NCBI GenBank assembly: GCA_019240475.1
Contig: JAFAYI010000036.1
Location: forward strand, 248,001 to 312,000
Length of the DNA: 64,000 nucleotides
Origin: Acidobacteriaceae bacterium
GTDB taxonomy: Bacteria > Acidobacteriota > Terriglobia > Bryobacterales > Bryobacteraceae
Direction of reading: 5' to 3'
Within the stretch, counting starts at the first letter, position 1, and each line of letters opens with the position of its first letter. Positions 9,847 through 18,349 of the stretch are shown one piece after another. The notes below the pieces were generated by a model. That model searched no databases and was not told the origin of the DNA. It saw only the letters and a program-made list of their open reading frames with translations. A program made the translations under genes and the position numbers.

Positions 9847-10869
9847 ATGTTAGACGCCAAGCTCGAAGAATTGCGCCGCGCCACACTCGCCGGCTTCGCT
9901 TCCGCCGTATCGCTCGAACAGCTGGAAGAATCGCGCGTAGCTGCTCTCGGCCGAAAAGGAACGCTGGCGCAGATCAGCAAGGAATTCGGCAAACTTCGGC
10001 CCGAAGAACGTGCGCAGCTCGGCAAGCTGCTGAATTCTGTAAAGCAGGATCTTGAAAGCGATTATGGCGATAAGAAGCGGGGCTTCGAGCAGGCAGAGTT
10101 GGCGCATCGCCTGGCTAACGAATGGATCGACGTCACTTTGCCCGCGCGCGGCGTCCGCGTCGGCAGCCTGCATCCTATTACTCAGCTTCAGAGTGAGATT
10201 GAAGATCTCTTCACATCGCTCGGATTTGCGATTCTCTACGGTCCCGAAGTAGAAACCGAGGAGCACAACTTCGACGCCCTCAACATTCCCGCGACCCATC
10301 CGGCGCGCGACATGCAGGATACGTTCTGGCTTTCGGACGGGAACCTGTTGCGTACGCATACGTCGCCCGTGCAGGTGCGCGGGATGCGGGAACTCAAGCC
10401 TCCCCTGCGCATGATTGCCCCAGGACGCGTATTCAGAAACGAAGAAGTAGACGCATCGCACGAGCATACCTTTTATCAACTGGAAGGGATGATGGTGGAT
10501 CGCGAAGTGTCAATCGCCAATCTCATTTATTTCATGAAAATCTTGCTCAGCTCAATTTTCAAGCGGGATGCGATCGTGCGCTTGCGGCCGGGTTATTTCC
10601 CGTTTGTCGAGCCGGGCTTCGAGCTTGATATTCACTGTTTGATCTGCGATGGCGCGGGTTGTCCGGTGTGCAAGCAGAGTGGCTGGGTGGAACTGCTGCC
10701 GTGCGGCCTGGTGCATCCGAACGTGCTGCGCATGAGCGATATCGATCCCGAGGAGTGGAGCGGGTTCGCGTTTGGCCTGGGCCTGACTCGTCTCGCGATG
10801 ATGCGGTATGGGATCGACGATATCCGCCAGCTTCAGGGCGGCGATTTGCGATTTCTGACGCAGTTCTGA
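9847..10869 (+). CDS. pheS: Phenylalanyl-tRNA synthetase alpha subunit
   Basis: Catalytic subunit of the alpha2-beta2 phenylalanyl-tRNA synthetase. The 340-residue protein has the normal bacterial length: an N-terminal coiled-coil tRNA-binding arm (about residues 1-90) and the class II core. The core has HPITQLQSEIEDLF, motif 2 at FRNEEVDASHEHTFYQLEGM and motif 3 at GFAFGLGLTRLAMMRYGI. An internal CLICDGAGCPVCKQSGW segment gives two CxxC-like pairs (CLIC and CPVC) that look like a small metal site. pheT follows after 9 bp, the standard operon order. Confidence 0.97.
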   Translation: MLDAKLEELRRATLAGFASAVSLEQLEESRVAALGRKGTLAQISKEFGKLRPEERAQLGKLLNSVKQDLESDYGDKKRGFEQAELAHRLANEWIDVTLPARGVRVGSLHPITQLQSEIEDLFTSLGFAILYGPEVETEEHNFDALNIPATHPARDMQDTFWLSDGNLLRTHTSPVQVRGMRELKPPLRMIAPGRVFRNEEVDASHEHTFYQLEGMMVDREVSIANLIYFMKILLSSIFKRDAIVRLRPGYFPFVEPGFELDIHCLICDGAGCPVCKQSGWVELLPCGLVHPNVLRMSDIDPEEWSGFAFGLGLTRLAMMRYGIDDIRQLQGGDLRFLTQF

Positions 10870-10878
10870 TCCCCACGC

Positions 10879-12936
10879 ATGAAGTTCTCTTATAGATGGT
10901 TGGCTGAACTTGTCCCCGGTCTCGCCGATGACTCTCCGGGACCGCTCGAATTGGCGCGTCTTATCACCATGAAGACCGCTGAGTGTGAGGGTGTTGAGCC
11001 CGCCAGCCATCTCGACCTGCATGGGCTCGCGCCGGACTACATCATTGACATAGACAACAAGAGCCTGACTCATCGGCCCGACCTGTGGGGCCACATCGGA
11101 ATGGCTCGCGAAGTCGCCGCCATAACGGGAGGCAGCTTGGTGGATCCGGTAAAGGTCAGTCTCTTACCTACCGGACAGCCAGAGATTCGCGTTCGGATCG
11201 CCGATCACGAGCTTTGTCCGCGTTATAGCGCGCTTGTCATGGAAGGCGTTCAGGTAGATCTTTCGCCAGTGTGGCTGCAGAACCGGCTCGAATCGATCGG
11301 TATCAATGCGATCAACAACATTGTCGATGTCACGAACCTGATTCTGGCCGAGCTGCCTCAACCCATGCACGCCTTCGACGCCGACAAGCTAACCGGCGAT
11401 ACGATTCATGTTCGACTGGCTCGCCGCCACGAGCGTCTTCGCGCACTCAATGGGGAGACCTACGACCTGACGGAGGAAGATCTCGTGATTGCCGACGCAT
11501 CCGGGCCTGTCGCACTCGCGGGAGTGATTGGGGGCGCCGAAACAGCCATCTCGGAGGGCTCCAGGCGAGTCGTTCTCGAAAGCGCAAACTTCAACGCAGC
11601 CCGTGTACGGCTTACCTCTGCCCGGCTTAAGCTGCGCACGGACGCCTCTGTTCGTTTCGAGAAAGCGCTCGACCCGGAGAACACCGTCCGAGGCCTGGCG
11701 CGCGCCGTCGAATTGTTTCAGGAAGTATGTCCGAGCGCGAGGCCGGTTGGCGGCTTTGCAGACGATCGCGGTGTGCTGCGGCCCGTAGGCCCGATTCTGT
11801 TGCCCGTAAATTTTGTGAGCCGCAAGTTGGGGACCCGGGTCACCTTGCAGCGAGTCGTGGCAATCCTTCGGGCTCTGGGATTCACGGTCAGCGAACCCCA
11901 AGCCGAGACGCTGATTGTCACCGTTCCCTCGTGGCGGGCTACGAAAGACATCTCGCTTAGAGACGATCTTGTGGAAGAGATCGGCCGCATGATCGGCTAT
12001 AACGAGATCCCGCCCGTCGCGCCGAAGGTTTCCTGCGTTGTTCCGCCGGCGAATCCGATGCGCCTCTTCTTGCGCTCGGTACGTCAGCAACTAGCCTCGC
12101 AAGGATTCACGGAGGTGTATAACTATTCGTTCGTGAACGAAGCCGAAGCCGAACGATTCTCATTGAGCATTTCCGAACACATTGCGATCAGGAATCCGAT
12201 CGGCAGCGAACTGACTCATCTCCGCCGAAGCTTGCTGCCGGGACTTTTCAAGAATATCGTTGACAACGTGCGGCATTCGCCGGCTTTTCGAATCTTCGAA
12301 GTCGGCCAGGAGATTCATGGCAATGCCTCCAGCCTGCCAAACGAAATCACCCGAGGGGCCGCGGCCATCTACGACGCTCATGGCGATGAGCAGGATTTTT
12401 TCGAGCTCAAACGCGTTCTTGAGTGCGTTTTCCCGTCGTCATGCCTTTCCGCGGCCGAAGCTCGGCCGTTCGAACATCCGACGCGCACCGCCTACATTCA
12501 TTGGCGCGGTACGGTGATCGGCCGCATATTCGAATTGCATCCTTTGCTGCTCCAGAGGGAAGGCGTGGAAGGCCGCGCTGTTCTGTTCGAGACCGACCTC
12601 GATCTCGCGCAGCGGTTGACCGCGAGCCGCCTGCTCAGGTACACTCCTGTTCGCAAATATCCGACCAGCGGATTCGACCTCTCGGTAATAAGCGATATCC
12701 GTATGCCGGCCGACAAGATCCAGGATGCTCTGGCACAGCTAGCCGGCTCGCACTTGGCATCTATCGAATTCATCAGACAATATGATGGACCGCCCCTCCT
12801 GCCAGGGCAAAAAAGCGTCTCGTATCACATCGAAGCTGGAGCGCTCGATCACACGCTGAGCGCCGAGGAAGTGGCCGAGATTCGAAATCAGATTATCGAG
12901 GGTATGCGCGGGCGCGGATTCGAACTCCGCGTTTGA
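10879..12936 (+). CDS. pheT: Phenylalanyl-tRNA synthetase beta subunit, short form without EMAP domain
   Basis: Structural and editing subunit of phenylalanyl-tRNA synthetase. At 685 residues it is about 100 shorter than the usual 790-800. The N-terminal module (MKFSYRWLAELVPGL ... TAECEGVEPA) runs straight into DIDNKSLTHRPDLWGHIGMAREVA, so the EMAP/tRNA-binding (OB-fold) domain that normally lies between them is missing. The B3/B4 editing domain, the B5 domain (KLGTRVTLQRVVAILRALGF) and the C-terminal FDX-ACB anticodon domain (RKYPTSGFDLSVI onward) are present. The reading frame is intact, so this looks like a true short form and not a decayed gene. Confidence 0.95.
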   Translation: MKFSYRWLAELVPGLADDSPGPLELARLITMKTAECEGVEPASHLDLHGLAPDYIIDIDNKSLTHRPDLWGHIGMAREVAAITGGSLVDPVKVSLLPTGQPEIRVRIADHELCPRYSALVMEGVQVDLSPVWLQNRLESIGINAINNIVDVTNLILAELPQPMHAFDADKLTGDTIHVRLARRHERLRALNGETYDLTEEDLVIADASGPVALAGVIGGAETAISEGSRRVVLESANFNAARVRLTSARLKLRTDASVRFEKALDPENTVRGLARAVELFQEVCPSARPVGGFADDRGVLRPVGPILLPVNFVSRKLGTRVTLQRVVAILRALGFTVSEPQAETLIVTVPSWRATKDISLRDDLVEEIGRMIGYNEIPPVAPKVSCVVPPANPMRLFLRSVRQQLASQGFTEVYNYSFVNEAEAERFSLSISEHIAIRNPIGSELTHLRRSLLPGLFKNIVDNVRHSPAFRIFEVGQEIHGNASSLPNEITRGAAAIYDAHGDEQDFFELKRVLECVFPSSCLSAAEARPFEHPTRTAYIHWRGTVIGRIFELHPLLLQREGVEGRAVLFETDLDLAQRLTASRLLRYTPVRKYPTSGFDLSVISDIRMPADKIQDALAQLAGSHLASIEFIRQYDGPPLLPGQKSVSYHIEAGALDHTLSAEEVAEIRNQIIEGMRGRGFELRV

Positions 12937-12939
12937 CAC

Positions 12940-14364
12940 TCAAAGCTCAAGATCCGGCCGTTGCCGTATCTCCAAACACCCTTTTCCGGTTGGCAGCACT
13001 TTGCCCGGATTCAAAGAACAACCGGGATCGAATAACGATTTGAATCGCTGGATCATTTCAAGCGTCGCCTCTGGGAAGAGATGCGGCATCAACTCCATCT
13101 TTTCCATGCCCACCCCATGCTCGCCGGTTATCGAGCCACCCACCGAAATACAAAATTTGAGGATCTCCTCGCCCGCCATCTGCGCTCGCTTCAGATCGCC
13201 TGGCTTGCGGGGATCGAAGGGCAGGATGGGATGCATGTTACCGTCGCCTGCGTGGAAAACGTTGCTGATCGCGATGCCGTAGTTCTTGCCAATCCGGTCG
13301 ATGGCGCGCAGCGTGCTTGCAATTTGGGTGCGCGGGACGACACCGTCTTGCACATAGTAGGTGGGGCTGACGCGTCCTATTGCTCCGAAGGCATTCTTAC
13401 GGCCCTTCCAGAGCAGATCGCGCTCGGCGCTGGATTGAGCGACGCGCACGTCGCGCGCCCCACACACGCGGCAGACGTCCCCTATTTCGTGAGCTAGTTC
13501 TTCGGTCGCCTCAGTCAGCCCTTCGACTTCAATCAACAAAACGGCAGCCGCATCAAGCGGGTATCCGGCATGTGTAGCCGCTTCCACCATGCGCAGCATC
13601 GGCCCGTCCAGCATTTCAAGGGCAACCGGAGTGATGCCTCGCGCGGTTAGAGCGCCTACAGTATCGCCTGCCTGCTCGGTCGAGTTATAGACGGCAAGCA
13701 TGGTCTTTACGGCTTCAGGCGCCCGCAAGAGCCGGACTCCGATCTTGGTGACGAGCGCCATCGTCCCTTCCGAACCTGTGAGCAACCCGACCAAATCGTA
13801 TCCAGGCATATCCGGCCCTTTTCCGCCGGCCTGGATCACTGCGCCGTCGGGCATTACGGCTTCCAAGCTCACCACATGGTTCGTGGTGACGCCATATGCC
13901 AGCGTGTGCGGCCCGCCCGCGTTTTCGGCGACGTTGCCCCCGATTGTGCAAGCCCGCTGACTCGACGGGTCGGGCGCATAGAAATAGCCAAAGGGCTGGA
14001 CGGCCAGCGTGATGTCAAGGTTTACCACGCCCGGTTGTACGATGGCCCGTTCATTGGAAATGTCGATTTCGATTATGCGGTTCATGCGCGCAAACGAGAC
14101 GATCATGCCTCCGCTTCGAGCGATGGCGCCGCCGCTCAATCCGGTGCCGGCGCCTCTACCCACGATGGGCAGCTTGTGCTCACGCGCCAGCACAACCAGT
14201 GCGACCACGTCTTCTGTCGTGCGAGGAAACACGACAACATCCGGACGCGATTTGTCTACGCCGCCGTCGTATTCGTACATGGTCAGATCGTTCGGCTCGG
14301 AGAGGACCGCGGCTTTGCCGATGACGCTTTCGAAATCCGCCAGAACCCGACGCTTGATCGGCAT
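12940..14364 (-). CDS. FAD-binding (D)-2-hydroxyacid oxidase/dehydrogenase, GlcD type
   Basis: A 474-residue FAD enzyme of the glycolate oxidase subunit D / D-lactate dehydrogenase family, likely oxidising a 2-hydroxyacid such as glycolate or D-lactate. The FAD-binding_4 domain shows VGRGAGTGLSGGA and GGNVAENAGGPHTLAYG. The C-terminal cap domain has the family motifs VFHAGDGNMHP (metal/substrate His) and GGSITGEHGVGMEK. glcE and glcF, which accompany glcD in the glycolate oxidase operon, are absent, so the protein may work alone or with an electron acceptor encoded elsewhere. It ends 3 bp from the convergent pheT and follows the TlpA gene by 13 bp. Confidence 0.9.
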   Translation of the reverse strand: MPIKRRVLADFESVIGKAAVLSEPNDLTMYEYDGGVDKSRPDVVVFPRTTEDVVALVVLAREHKLPIVGRGAGTGLSGGAIARSGGMIVSFARMNRIIEIDISNERAIVQPGVVNLDITLAVQPFGYFYAPDPSSQRACTIGGNVAENAGGPHTLAYGVTTNHVVSLEAVMPDGAVIQAGGKGPDMPGYDLVGLLTGSEGTMALVTKIGVRLLRAPEAVKTMLAVYNSTEQAGDTVGALTARGITPVALEMLDGPMLRMVEAATHAGYPLDAAAVLLIEVEGLTEATEELAHEIGDVCRVCGARDVRVAQSSAERDLLWKGRKNAFGAIGRVSPTYYVQDGVVPRTQIASTLRAIDRIGKNYGIAISNVFHAGDGNMHPILPFDPRKPGDLKRAQMAGEEILKFCISVGGSITGEHGVGMEKMELMPHLFPEATLEMIQRFKSLFDPGCSLNPGKVLPTGKGCLEIRQRPDLEL

Positions 14365-14377
14365 CGTAAAGGCTTAT

Positions 14378-14905
14378 CTACAAAAGGCTTTGGACGTATT
14401 GCGCGATATCGTCGCTAGTCCAATCCGCGGCGTTGTCGAACTTCCGCGCGATGCGCCCATCTTTGATGATGTAGGTTTCCGGATACTGGAATGTGCCATA
14501 TTCGTTGGGGATGTCGGCGTCCGGGTCGCGCGCCGTATCGAAAGATACGTGAATGCGATCCAGGAATCGCCGATAGTTCTGCGCGCTCTTGTCGATGCTG
14601 ACCGCGACGACAACGACGCCCGATCCCGCGAAACGCTTCTGGAAATCGTTCAACGACGGAATCTCCTGCACGCAGGGAGAGCACCACGTCGCCCAGAAGT
14701 TCAAAACCAGCACCTTGCCTCCGAAGGAGGCCTGCGTGATCTTCTGCCCCTGGTCCGTGGTTATGGAAAATGCGGGTGCAGCACCGCCCTCTTTGGCCGA
14801 TGTATCGCGCAAGTTGAAACCGATCAACCCGATAAAAAGAGCGGTCAAGAGAAGAAGAAGAGTGCGAAGAGCGTTGTTGGTCCTCGCCGAGGTTGCTTGC
14901 GCCAT
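14378..14905 (-). CDS. TlpA/ResA-like membrane-anchored thioredoxin
   Basis: A 175-residue periplasmic thiol-disulphide protein. One N-terminal hydrophobic segment (about residues 13-31) acts as an uncleaved anchor or signal. The AhpC-TSA/redoxin-type domain has WATWCSPCVQE with a CxxC active site and the cis-Pro loop in QYPETYIIK. Such proteins reduce apocytochrome c cysteines or other periplasmic disulphides. The window has a dihaem cytochrome c, but no cytochrome maturation genes are adjacent. It is probably co-transcribed with the glcD-like gene downstream. The 77-bp gap to the divergent PTPS gene should hold promoters for both. Confidence 0.9.
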   Translation of the reverse strand: MAQATSARTNNALRTLLLLLTALFIGLIGFNLRDTSAKEGGAAPAFSITTDQGQKITQASFGGKVLVLNFWATWCSPCVQEIPSLNDFQKRFAGSGVVVVAVSIDKSAQNYRRFLDRIHVSFDTARDPDADIPNEYGTFQYPETYIIKDGRIARKFDNAADWTSDDIAQYVQSLL

Positions 14906-14982
14906 GAGGTACAGAACTGCTAATTCGCTGACTTAATCTACCAGTATCTAACGCCCCGCCTGAGGCATCCAATTAAAAGGTC

Positions 14983-15405
14983 ATGTTCGTCACTCGTAAG
15001 GCAGAATTCTCCGCCTCCCACGTTTGCCGCATCCGGTCACTAACCGAGGCCGAAAACCTGGAGCTTTTCGGGCCGGAAGCAAATGCCAACGGACACGGCC
15101 ACAACTACATTGTGGAAGTGACTCTTGAGGGAGATCCGGACCCGGTTAGCGGAATGGTGATGGATCTCAAGGAGCTCAAAGACATTCTGAACGAGGAGAT
15201 CGTCGGTCCTATGGATCACCGGTTCCTGAACTATGAGGTGCCGCCATTTGACCGAGTAGTGCCGACGGCCGAGAATGTTGCAAACGAGATCTGGCGGCGG
15301 CTCGCCAATCGCCTGCGCTCTCCCGCGGCGAAGCTGGCCCGCGTTCGTCTATTCGAAGGCCCCGATCTATACGTGGATGTGGTAAGCGGAGACGAAACGG
15401 CATGA
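14983..15405 (+). CDS. 6-pyruvoyl-tetrahydropterin synthase paralogue with Glu for catalytic Cys
   Basis: A 140-residue PTPS/QueD-fold enzyme that should act on 7,8-dihydroneopterin triphosphate, the FolE product. The zinc ligands His13 (FSASH), His38 and His40 (GHGH) are present, as are Asp78-His79 (MDHRFLN) and the pterin-anchoring Glu125. The catalytic Cys of PTPS (GKC in the second paralogue) is replaced by Glu32 in GPEANANGHGH. Glu at this position is the mark of PTPS-III enzymes, which make 6-hydroxymethyl-dihydropterin for folate and bypass FolB. Its stop overlaps the start of the second PTPS (ATGA at 15402-15405), and folE follows. I cannot tell folate synthesis from another pterin route by sequence alone. 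Confidence 0.88.
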   Translation: MFVTRKAEFSASHVCRIRSLTEAENLELFGPEANANGHGHNYIVEVTLEGDPDPVSGMVMDLKELKDILNEEIVGPMDHRFLNYEVPPFDRVVPTAENVANEIWRRLANRLRSPAAKLARVRLFEGPDLYVDVVSGDETA

Positions 15406-15890
15406 CCAGCCTCACGCGCCGGTATCGATTCTCCGCGTCTCATCGATTGCACTCCGAGGCTCTCAGCGCCGCCGATAACCAGCGGCTGTATGGGAAGTGC
15501 AACAACCCTCATGGACATGGGCACGACTACATCTTGGAGGTTACAGCCACCGGCCGCGTAGGAGAGGCGAACGGCTTGATACTTTCGCGGCGGCGGCTGG
15601 ACCGTTTAGTCGAAGACAAGATCCTTTGCTGTTTCGCGAATCGGAATCTTAATGCCGATGCGCCCGACTTCGCGCAACTCGTGCCTACGACCGAGAACCT
15701 GGCCTTGGTAATCACGCGGCTGCTGAAGGAAAGCTGGGCCGATTATGTTGCCGGTTCAGATGGCGCTTGTTCTCACCTCAGTCGCGTGCACATTCAAGAA
15801 ACAGGCCGAAATGGCTTTGAAGTTTTGATCCCCGATTCCAATTCGCGCAATCTCTCATCGCAGGTTGAAGACACTTATGCCCAAAGCTAA
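15402..15890 (+). CDS. 6-pyruvoyl-tetrahydropterin synthase paralogue retaining Cys but lacking Asp-His
   Basis: A 162-residue PTPS-fold protein strikingly like the animal enzyme in the FSASHRLHS and [14 protein letters not shown] regions. Zinc ligands His14, His39 and His41 and the catalytic Cys33 are present, as is the anchoring Glu133 (HIQETGRNG). The Asp-His pair that completes the PTPS triad (LDHKNL in animals, MDH in the first paralogue) reads FANRNL here, with Ala79 and Asn80. Alone it may be inactive. It overlaps the first PTPS by 4 nt and folE by 14 nt, so the three proteins should be made together. A mixed oligomer with the first paralogue is a plausible inference. Confidence 0.88.
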   Translation: MTSLTRRYRFSASHRLHSEALSAADNQRLYGKCNNPHGHGHDYILEVTATGRVGEANGLILSRRRLDRLVEDKILCCFANRNLNADAPDFAQLVPTTENLALVITRLLKESWADYVAGSDGACSHLSRVHIQETGRNGFEVLIPDSNSRNLSSQVEDTYAQS

Positions 15891-16485
15891 ACTCGCATCT
15901 ATTCAATCGGAATCCCCAAGACCTTCTTTCGCGGCGCAGCTTAAGGACATCATCGAGGCGCTCGGGGAAGATCCGCAACGCGAAGGGCTGGTCCGCACCC
16001 CCCAACGGAGCGAAAAGGCGCTCCGCTACCTGACAAGCGGATATTCCGCGGATCTGAGCCAGATTGTCAACGGGGCGCTGTTCGATGTTGAATACGACGA
16101 AGTGGTGATTGTCCGCGACATCGAGTTCTTCAGCCTATGCGAGCACCACATGCTGCCCTTCTTCGGCCGCATGCACGTGGCTTATCTGCCGGATCGCAAG
16201 GTCATCGGGCTTAGCAAGATCCCACGTATCGTGGATGTCTTCGCACGACGCTTGCAGATCCAGGAGCGGCTCACTCAGCAGATTGCAAAGACGCTGGAGT
16301 CGCTCTTGAACCCGCGCGGCGTCGCGGTCATCTGCGAAGCGCATCACTTCTGCATGATGATGCGCGGAGTCGAAAAGCAGCACTCGGGCGCGATCACCAG
16401 CGCTATGCTGGGCGCTTTCAGGGATAATCATGAAACAAGAAACGAGCTGCTTTCGCTCGTGGGGCAGCGTTCGAACGGTTTCTGA
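15877..16485 (+). CDS. folE: GTP cyclohydrolase I
   Basis: Opens GTP to 7,8-dihydroneopterin triphosphate, the start of folate, biopterin and related pterins. From the ATG at 15877 the protein has 202 residues, the usual size. A TTG at 15865 would add four residues. Zinc-binding and catalytic residues are in [18 protein letters not shown] and in the C-terminal [30 protein letters not shown] and [14 protein letters not shown] are also family-typical. Its start lies inside the end of the second PTPS gene. The order PTPS-PTPS-folE suggests a dedicated pterin operon. folP is 27 kb away and no folB or folK is in this window. Confidence 0.96.
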   Translation: MPKAKLASIQSESPRPSFAAQLKDIIEALGEDPQREGLVRTPQRSEKALRYLTSGYSADLSQIVNGALFDVEYDEVVIVRDIEFFSLCEHHMLPFFGRMHVAYLPDRKVIGLSKIPRIVDVFARRLQIQERLTQQIAKTLESLLNPRGVAVICEAHHFCMMMRGVEKQHSGAITSAMLGAFRDNHETRNELLSLVGQRSNGF

Positions 16486-16515
16486 GAACCGGGCAGCGCA
16501 TGCTAGGATCGGGTC

Positions 16516-16890
16516 ATGAGTGACCAGAGCCGTCTTTTTCAGGCGGGTCCGGATCCCTTCGGACGCATGTGGAAGGTGCAGTTTCGCTGGCTTCAGACCG
16601 CGATTTCCATTCGGCATGCCGATACCGTGGATGTGAAGTTTTGGGTGTCTACGGAGGGGCGCGAGCCGGAAGAAAAAGTAATTGCTCTTCCGCAGGCTGA
16701 GTTGCTGAAGCTGACTAGCAACGGGCGCACGCTCACCGATGCTCTCTGTATGCGCCTCGCGGCCGCGCATCTGAAACATATGATCGAGACGTCCGAAGAT
16801 TTCGATAAGACGCTTGTCACGCTGAGACCGGAACAGTTGGCGGCTTGCTACCAGCAATTGCACCGTGAAACAGTTACGCAGCCTCGGTAA
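16516..16890 (+). CDS. Conserved protein of unknown function
   Basis: A 124-residue soluble protein that I cannot assign. It has no signal peptide, cysteine cluster or known motif. The N-terminal half looks beta-rich (MWKVQFRWLQTAISIRHADTVDVKFWV) and the C-terminal half helical (LTDALCMRLAAAHLKHMIETSEDFDKT). A good ATG lies 30 bp after folE. Codon use and absence of overlaps support a real gene. Because of the short distance it may be carried on the pterin transcript, but nothing in it indicates pterin work. Confidence 0.7.
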   Translation: MSDQSRLFQAGPDPFGRMWKVQFRWLQTAISIRHADTVDVKFWVSTEGREPEEKVIALPQAELLKLTSNGRTLTDALCMRLAAAHLKHMIETSEDFDKTLVTLRPEQLAACYQQLHRETVTQPR

Positions 16891-16989
16891 TCCATTCGGG
16901 CGTATGGGTAAGGCGCCGCAAGCATCGGCATGCAAGCCTGTATCCTGAATTTTTGCGCTGTTGCGTAACTCCGAGAAAAGGAACGAATT

Positions 16990-17229
16990 ATGGTCAGTTG
17001 TCCTAAATGCGACGCGCCTATCGACGTCGAAGAAGAAGAACTCGACGAGGGCGACGTCCTCTCGTGTGACGAATGCGGAGCCTCTCTGACCGTTGCGAGC
17101 GTGAACCCGGTGGAGCTCGAATCGGAAGACCAGGAAGACGAAGACGACGAGGATTTCGACTACGACGAGGACGAAGACGAGGCTGACGAAGAAGAGGACG
17201 AGGCAGAAGAGGAAGAGAGCTGGCAATAA
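16990..17229 (+). CDS. LysW-like zinc-ribbon protein with long acidic tail
   Basis: A 79-residue protein. The first 43 residues resemble LysW, the amino-group carrier of lysine/arginine synthesis: a zinc ribbon with Cys4, Cys7, Cys26 and Cys29 and the segment LTVASVNPVELES. Normal LysW is about 55 residues and ends EDWGE, whose last Glu carries the substrate. Here residues 44-79 are almost all Asp and Glu and the end is EESWQ. No lysX, lysZ, lysY or lysJ is in the window, and lysine is served by the DAP operon at 50-56 kb. It may be a repurposed carrier or just an acidic zinc protein. A ribosome site (AAAAGGA) precedes the ATG. Confidence 0.8.
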   Translation: MVSCPKCDAPIDVEEEELDEGDVLSCDECGASLTVASVNPVELESEDQEDEDDEDFDYDEDEDEADEEEDEAEEEESWQ

Positions 17230-17269
17230 GCCGGAGTTCCCGGCCTGACGGATCCGATTCCATCGGTGC

Positions 17270-17650
17270 GTGTTCGACGTGAGATATCTGCTGCTCTTCA
17301 TCAGTCTTTATAGCTTCTCGCCCTTGGCGCCGGCCCAAGTGCAGGCTCCCGTAGTGGGCCAGGCGGGGACCTCTCGAACCCGCTCGATTCAGGGTGTTGT
17401 TCTTAGTTCCAACGGGGCGCCTGTTCCGGGCGCAATTGTGCTCCTCAAAAACGGCAAGACCTTGCAGGTGCGCTCCTATGTTGCGCAGCGCGACGGAGCG
17501 TATCATTTCTACGGCCTCAGCACCGACGTAAATTGGCAGCTTCGAGCCGAAGCCGGCGGGATGACGAGCAAAATAAAAACCGTCAGCGTATTCGATAGCC
17601 ACCCGCGCGTGCAGCTCAATCTGAAACTCGATAAGAAGAAAAAAGTATAA
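17270..17650 (+). CDS. Exported carboxypeptidase-regulatory-like domain protein
   Basis: A 126-residue secreted protein. It has a Sec signal peptide (hydrophobic core at about residues 6-21, likely cut after APAQ) and one carboxypeptidase-regulatory-like / Cna-B-type beta domain (SIQGVVLSSNGAPVPGAIVLL ... GAYHFYGLSTDVNWQLRAE). The C-terminus is very basic (LDKKKKV). Start could be GTG at 17270 or GTG at 17279. Such single domains are abundant in Acidobacteriota cell envelopes, and their ligands are mostly unknown. eda follows after 14 bp, so the pair may be co-transcribed without an obvious functional link. Confidence 0.8.
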   Translation: MFDVRYLLLFISLYSFSPLAPAQVQAPVVGQAGTSRTRSIQGVVLSSNGAPVPGAIVLLKNGKTLQVRSYVAQRDGAYHFYGLSTDVNWQLRAEAGGMTSKIKTVSVFDSHPRVQLNLKLDKKKKV

Positions 17651-17664
17651 AATTCGTACCGCTC

Positions 17665-18324
17665 ATGCCGAGCCATAGCGCAATCCTGCATCGCATTCAA
17701 GAAAGCATCATCGTTCCTATCGTTCGAACACCCGACGCTGAGAGCGCGGTGGCCGCAGTCGATGCTTTGATTGAAGGCGGCTTGACATGCGTGGAGATCA
17801 CGATGACCGTGGCGAATGCGCTCGCGGCGCTGGAGAGCGTTGCAGACCGTCATGGCGACACGGTGCTGCTAGGAGCCGGAACCGTTCTGGATCCGGAGAC
17901 AGCTCGCGCCTGCATGCTTGCAGGGGCTCAGTTCTTCGTCACGCCCAGCCTGAATCCTCGAACTGTCGAGTTGGTTCGGCGCTACAGTCGAGCGGTGTTT
18001 CCCGGCGCGCTGACTCCCACCGAGATTGTGTCGGCGTGGGAGTGCGGGGCCGACGCCATCAAGGTCTTTCCCTGCCAGGCCCTTGGTGGGCCAAAGTACA
18101 TCAAGGCTTTGAAGGCGCCGTTCCCTCACATTCAGCTTTTTCCCACAGGCGGGGTCAATCTCGACACTACTCCTGAGTTCATTGCCGCGGGATCGTTTGC
18201 CGTAGGTGTGGGCGGGGAGTTATGCGACGCCAGATTGATAGCGGAAAAACGCTACGACGACATTGCCGAACGCGCTCGCCGGTTCCGGGAAGTCGCGGGA
18301 GCGGCCCGCAGACAACCTATCTAG
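17665..18324 (+). CDS. eda: KDPG/KHG aldolase
   Basis: A 219-residue class I aldolase of the Entner-Doudoroff type, splitting 2-keto-3-deoxy-6-phosphogluconate into pyruvate and glyceraldehyde-3-phosphate, or a related 2-keto-4-hydroxyglutarate. The catalytic Glu is in GLTCVEITM, GTVLDPE and FFVTPSLNP line the substrate site, the Schiff-base Lys is in DAIKVFPCQALGG, and FPTGGVN binds phosphate. No edd or KDG kinase is beside it. It is cytoplasmic, unlike the exported sugar-acid enzymes at 25-42 kb, and so could take up whatever keto-deoxy acid enters the cell, which is speculative. Confidence 0.92.
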   Translation: MPSHSAILHRIQESIIVPIVRTPDAESAVAAVDALIEGGLTCVEITMTVANALAALESVADRHGDTVLLGAGTVLDPETARACMLAGAQFFVTPSLNPRTVELVRRYSRAVFPGALTPTEIVSAWECGADAIKVFPCQALGGPKYIKALKAPFPHIQLFPTGGVNLDTTPEFIAAGSFAVGVGGELCDARLIAEKRYDDIAERARRFREVAGAARRQPI

Positions 18325-18349
18325 TTCCGATTATGAGCCCCGCGCCCAT

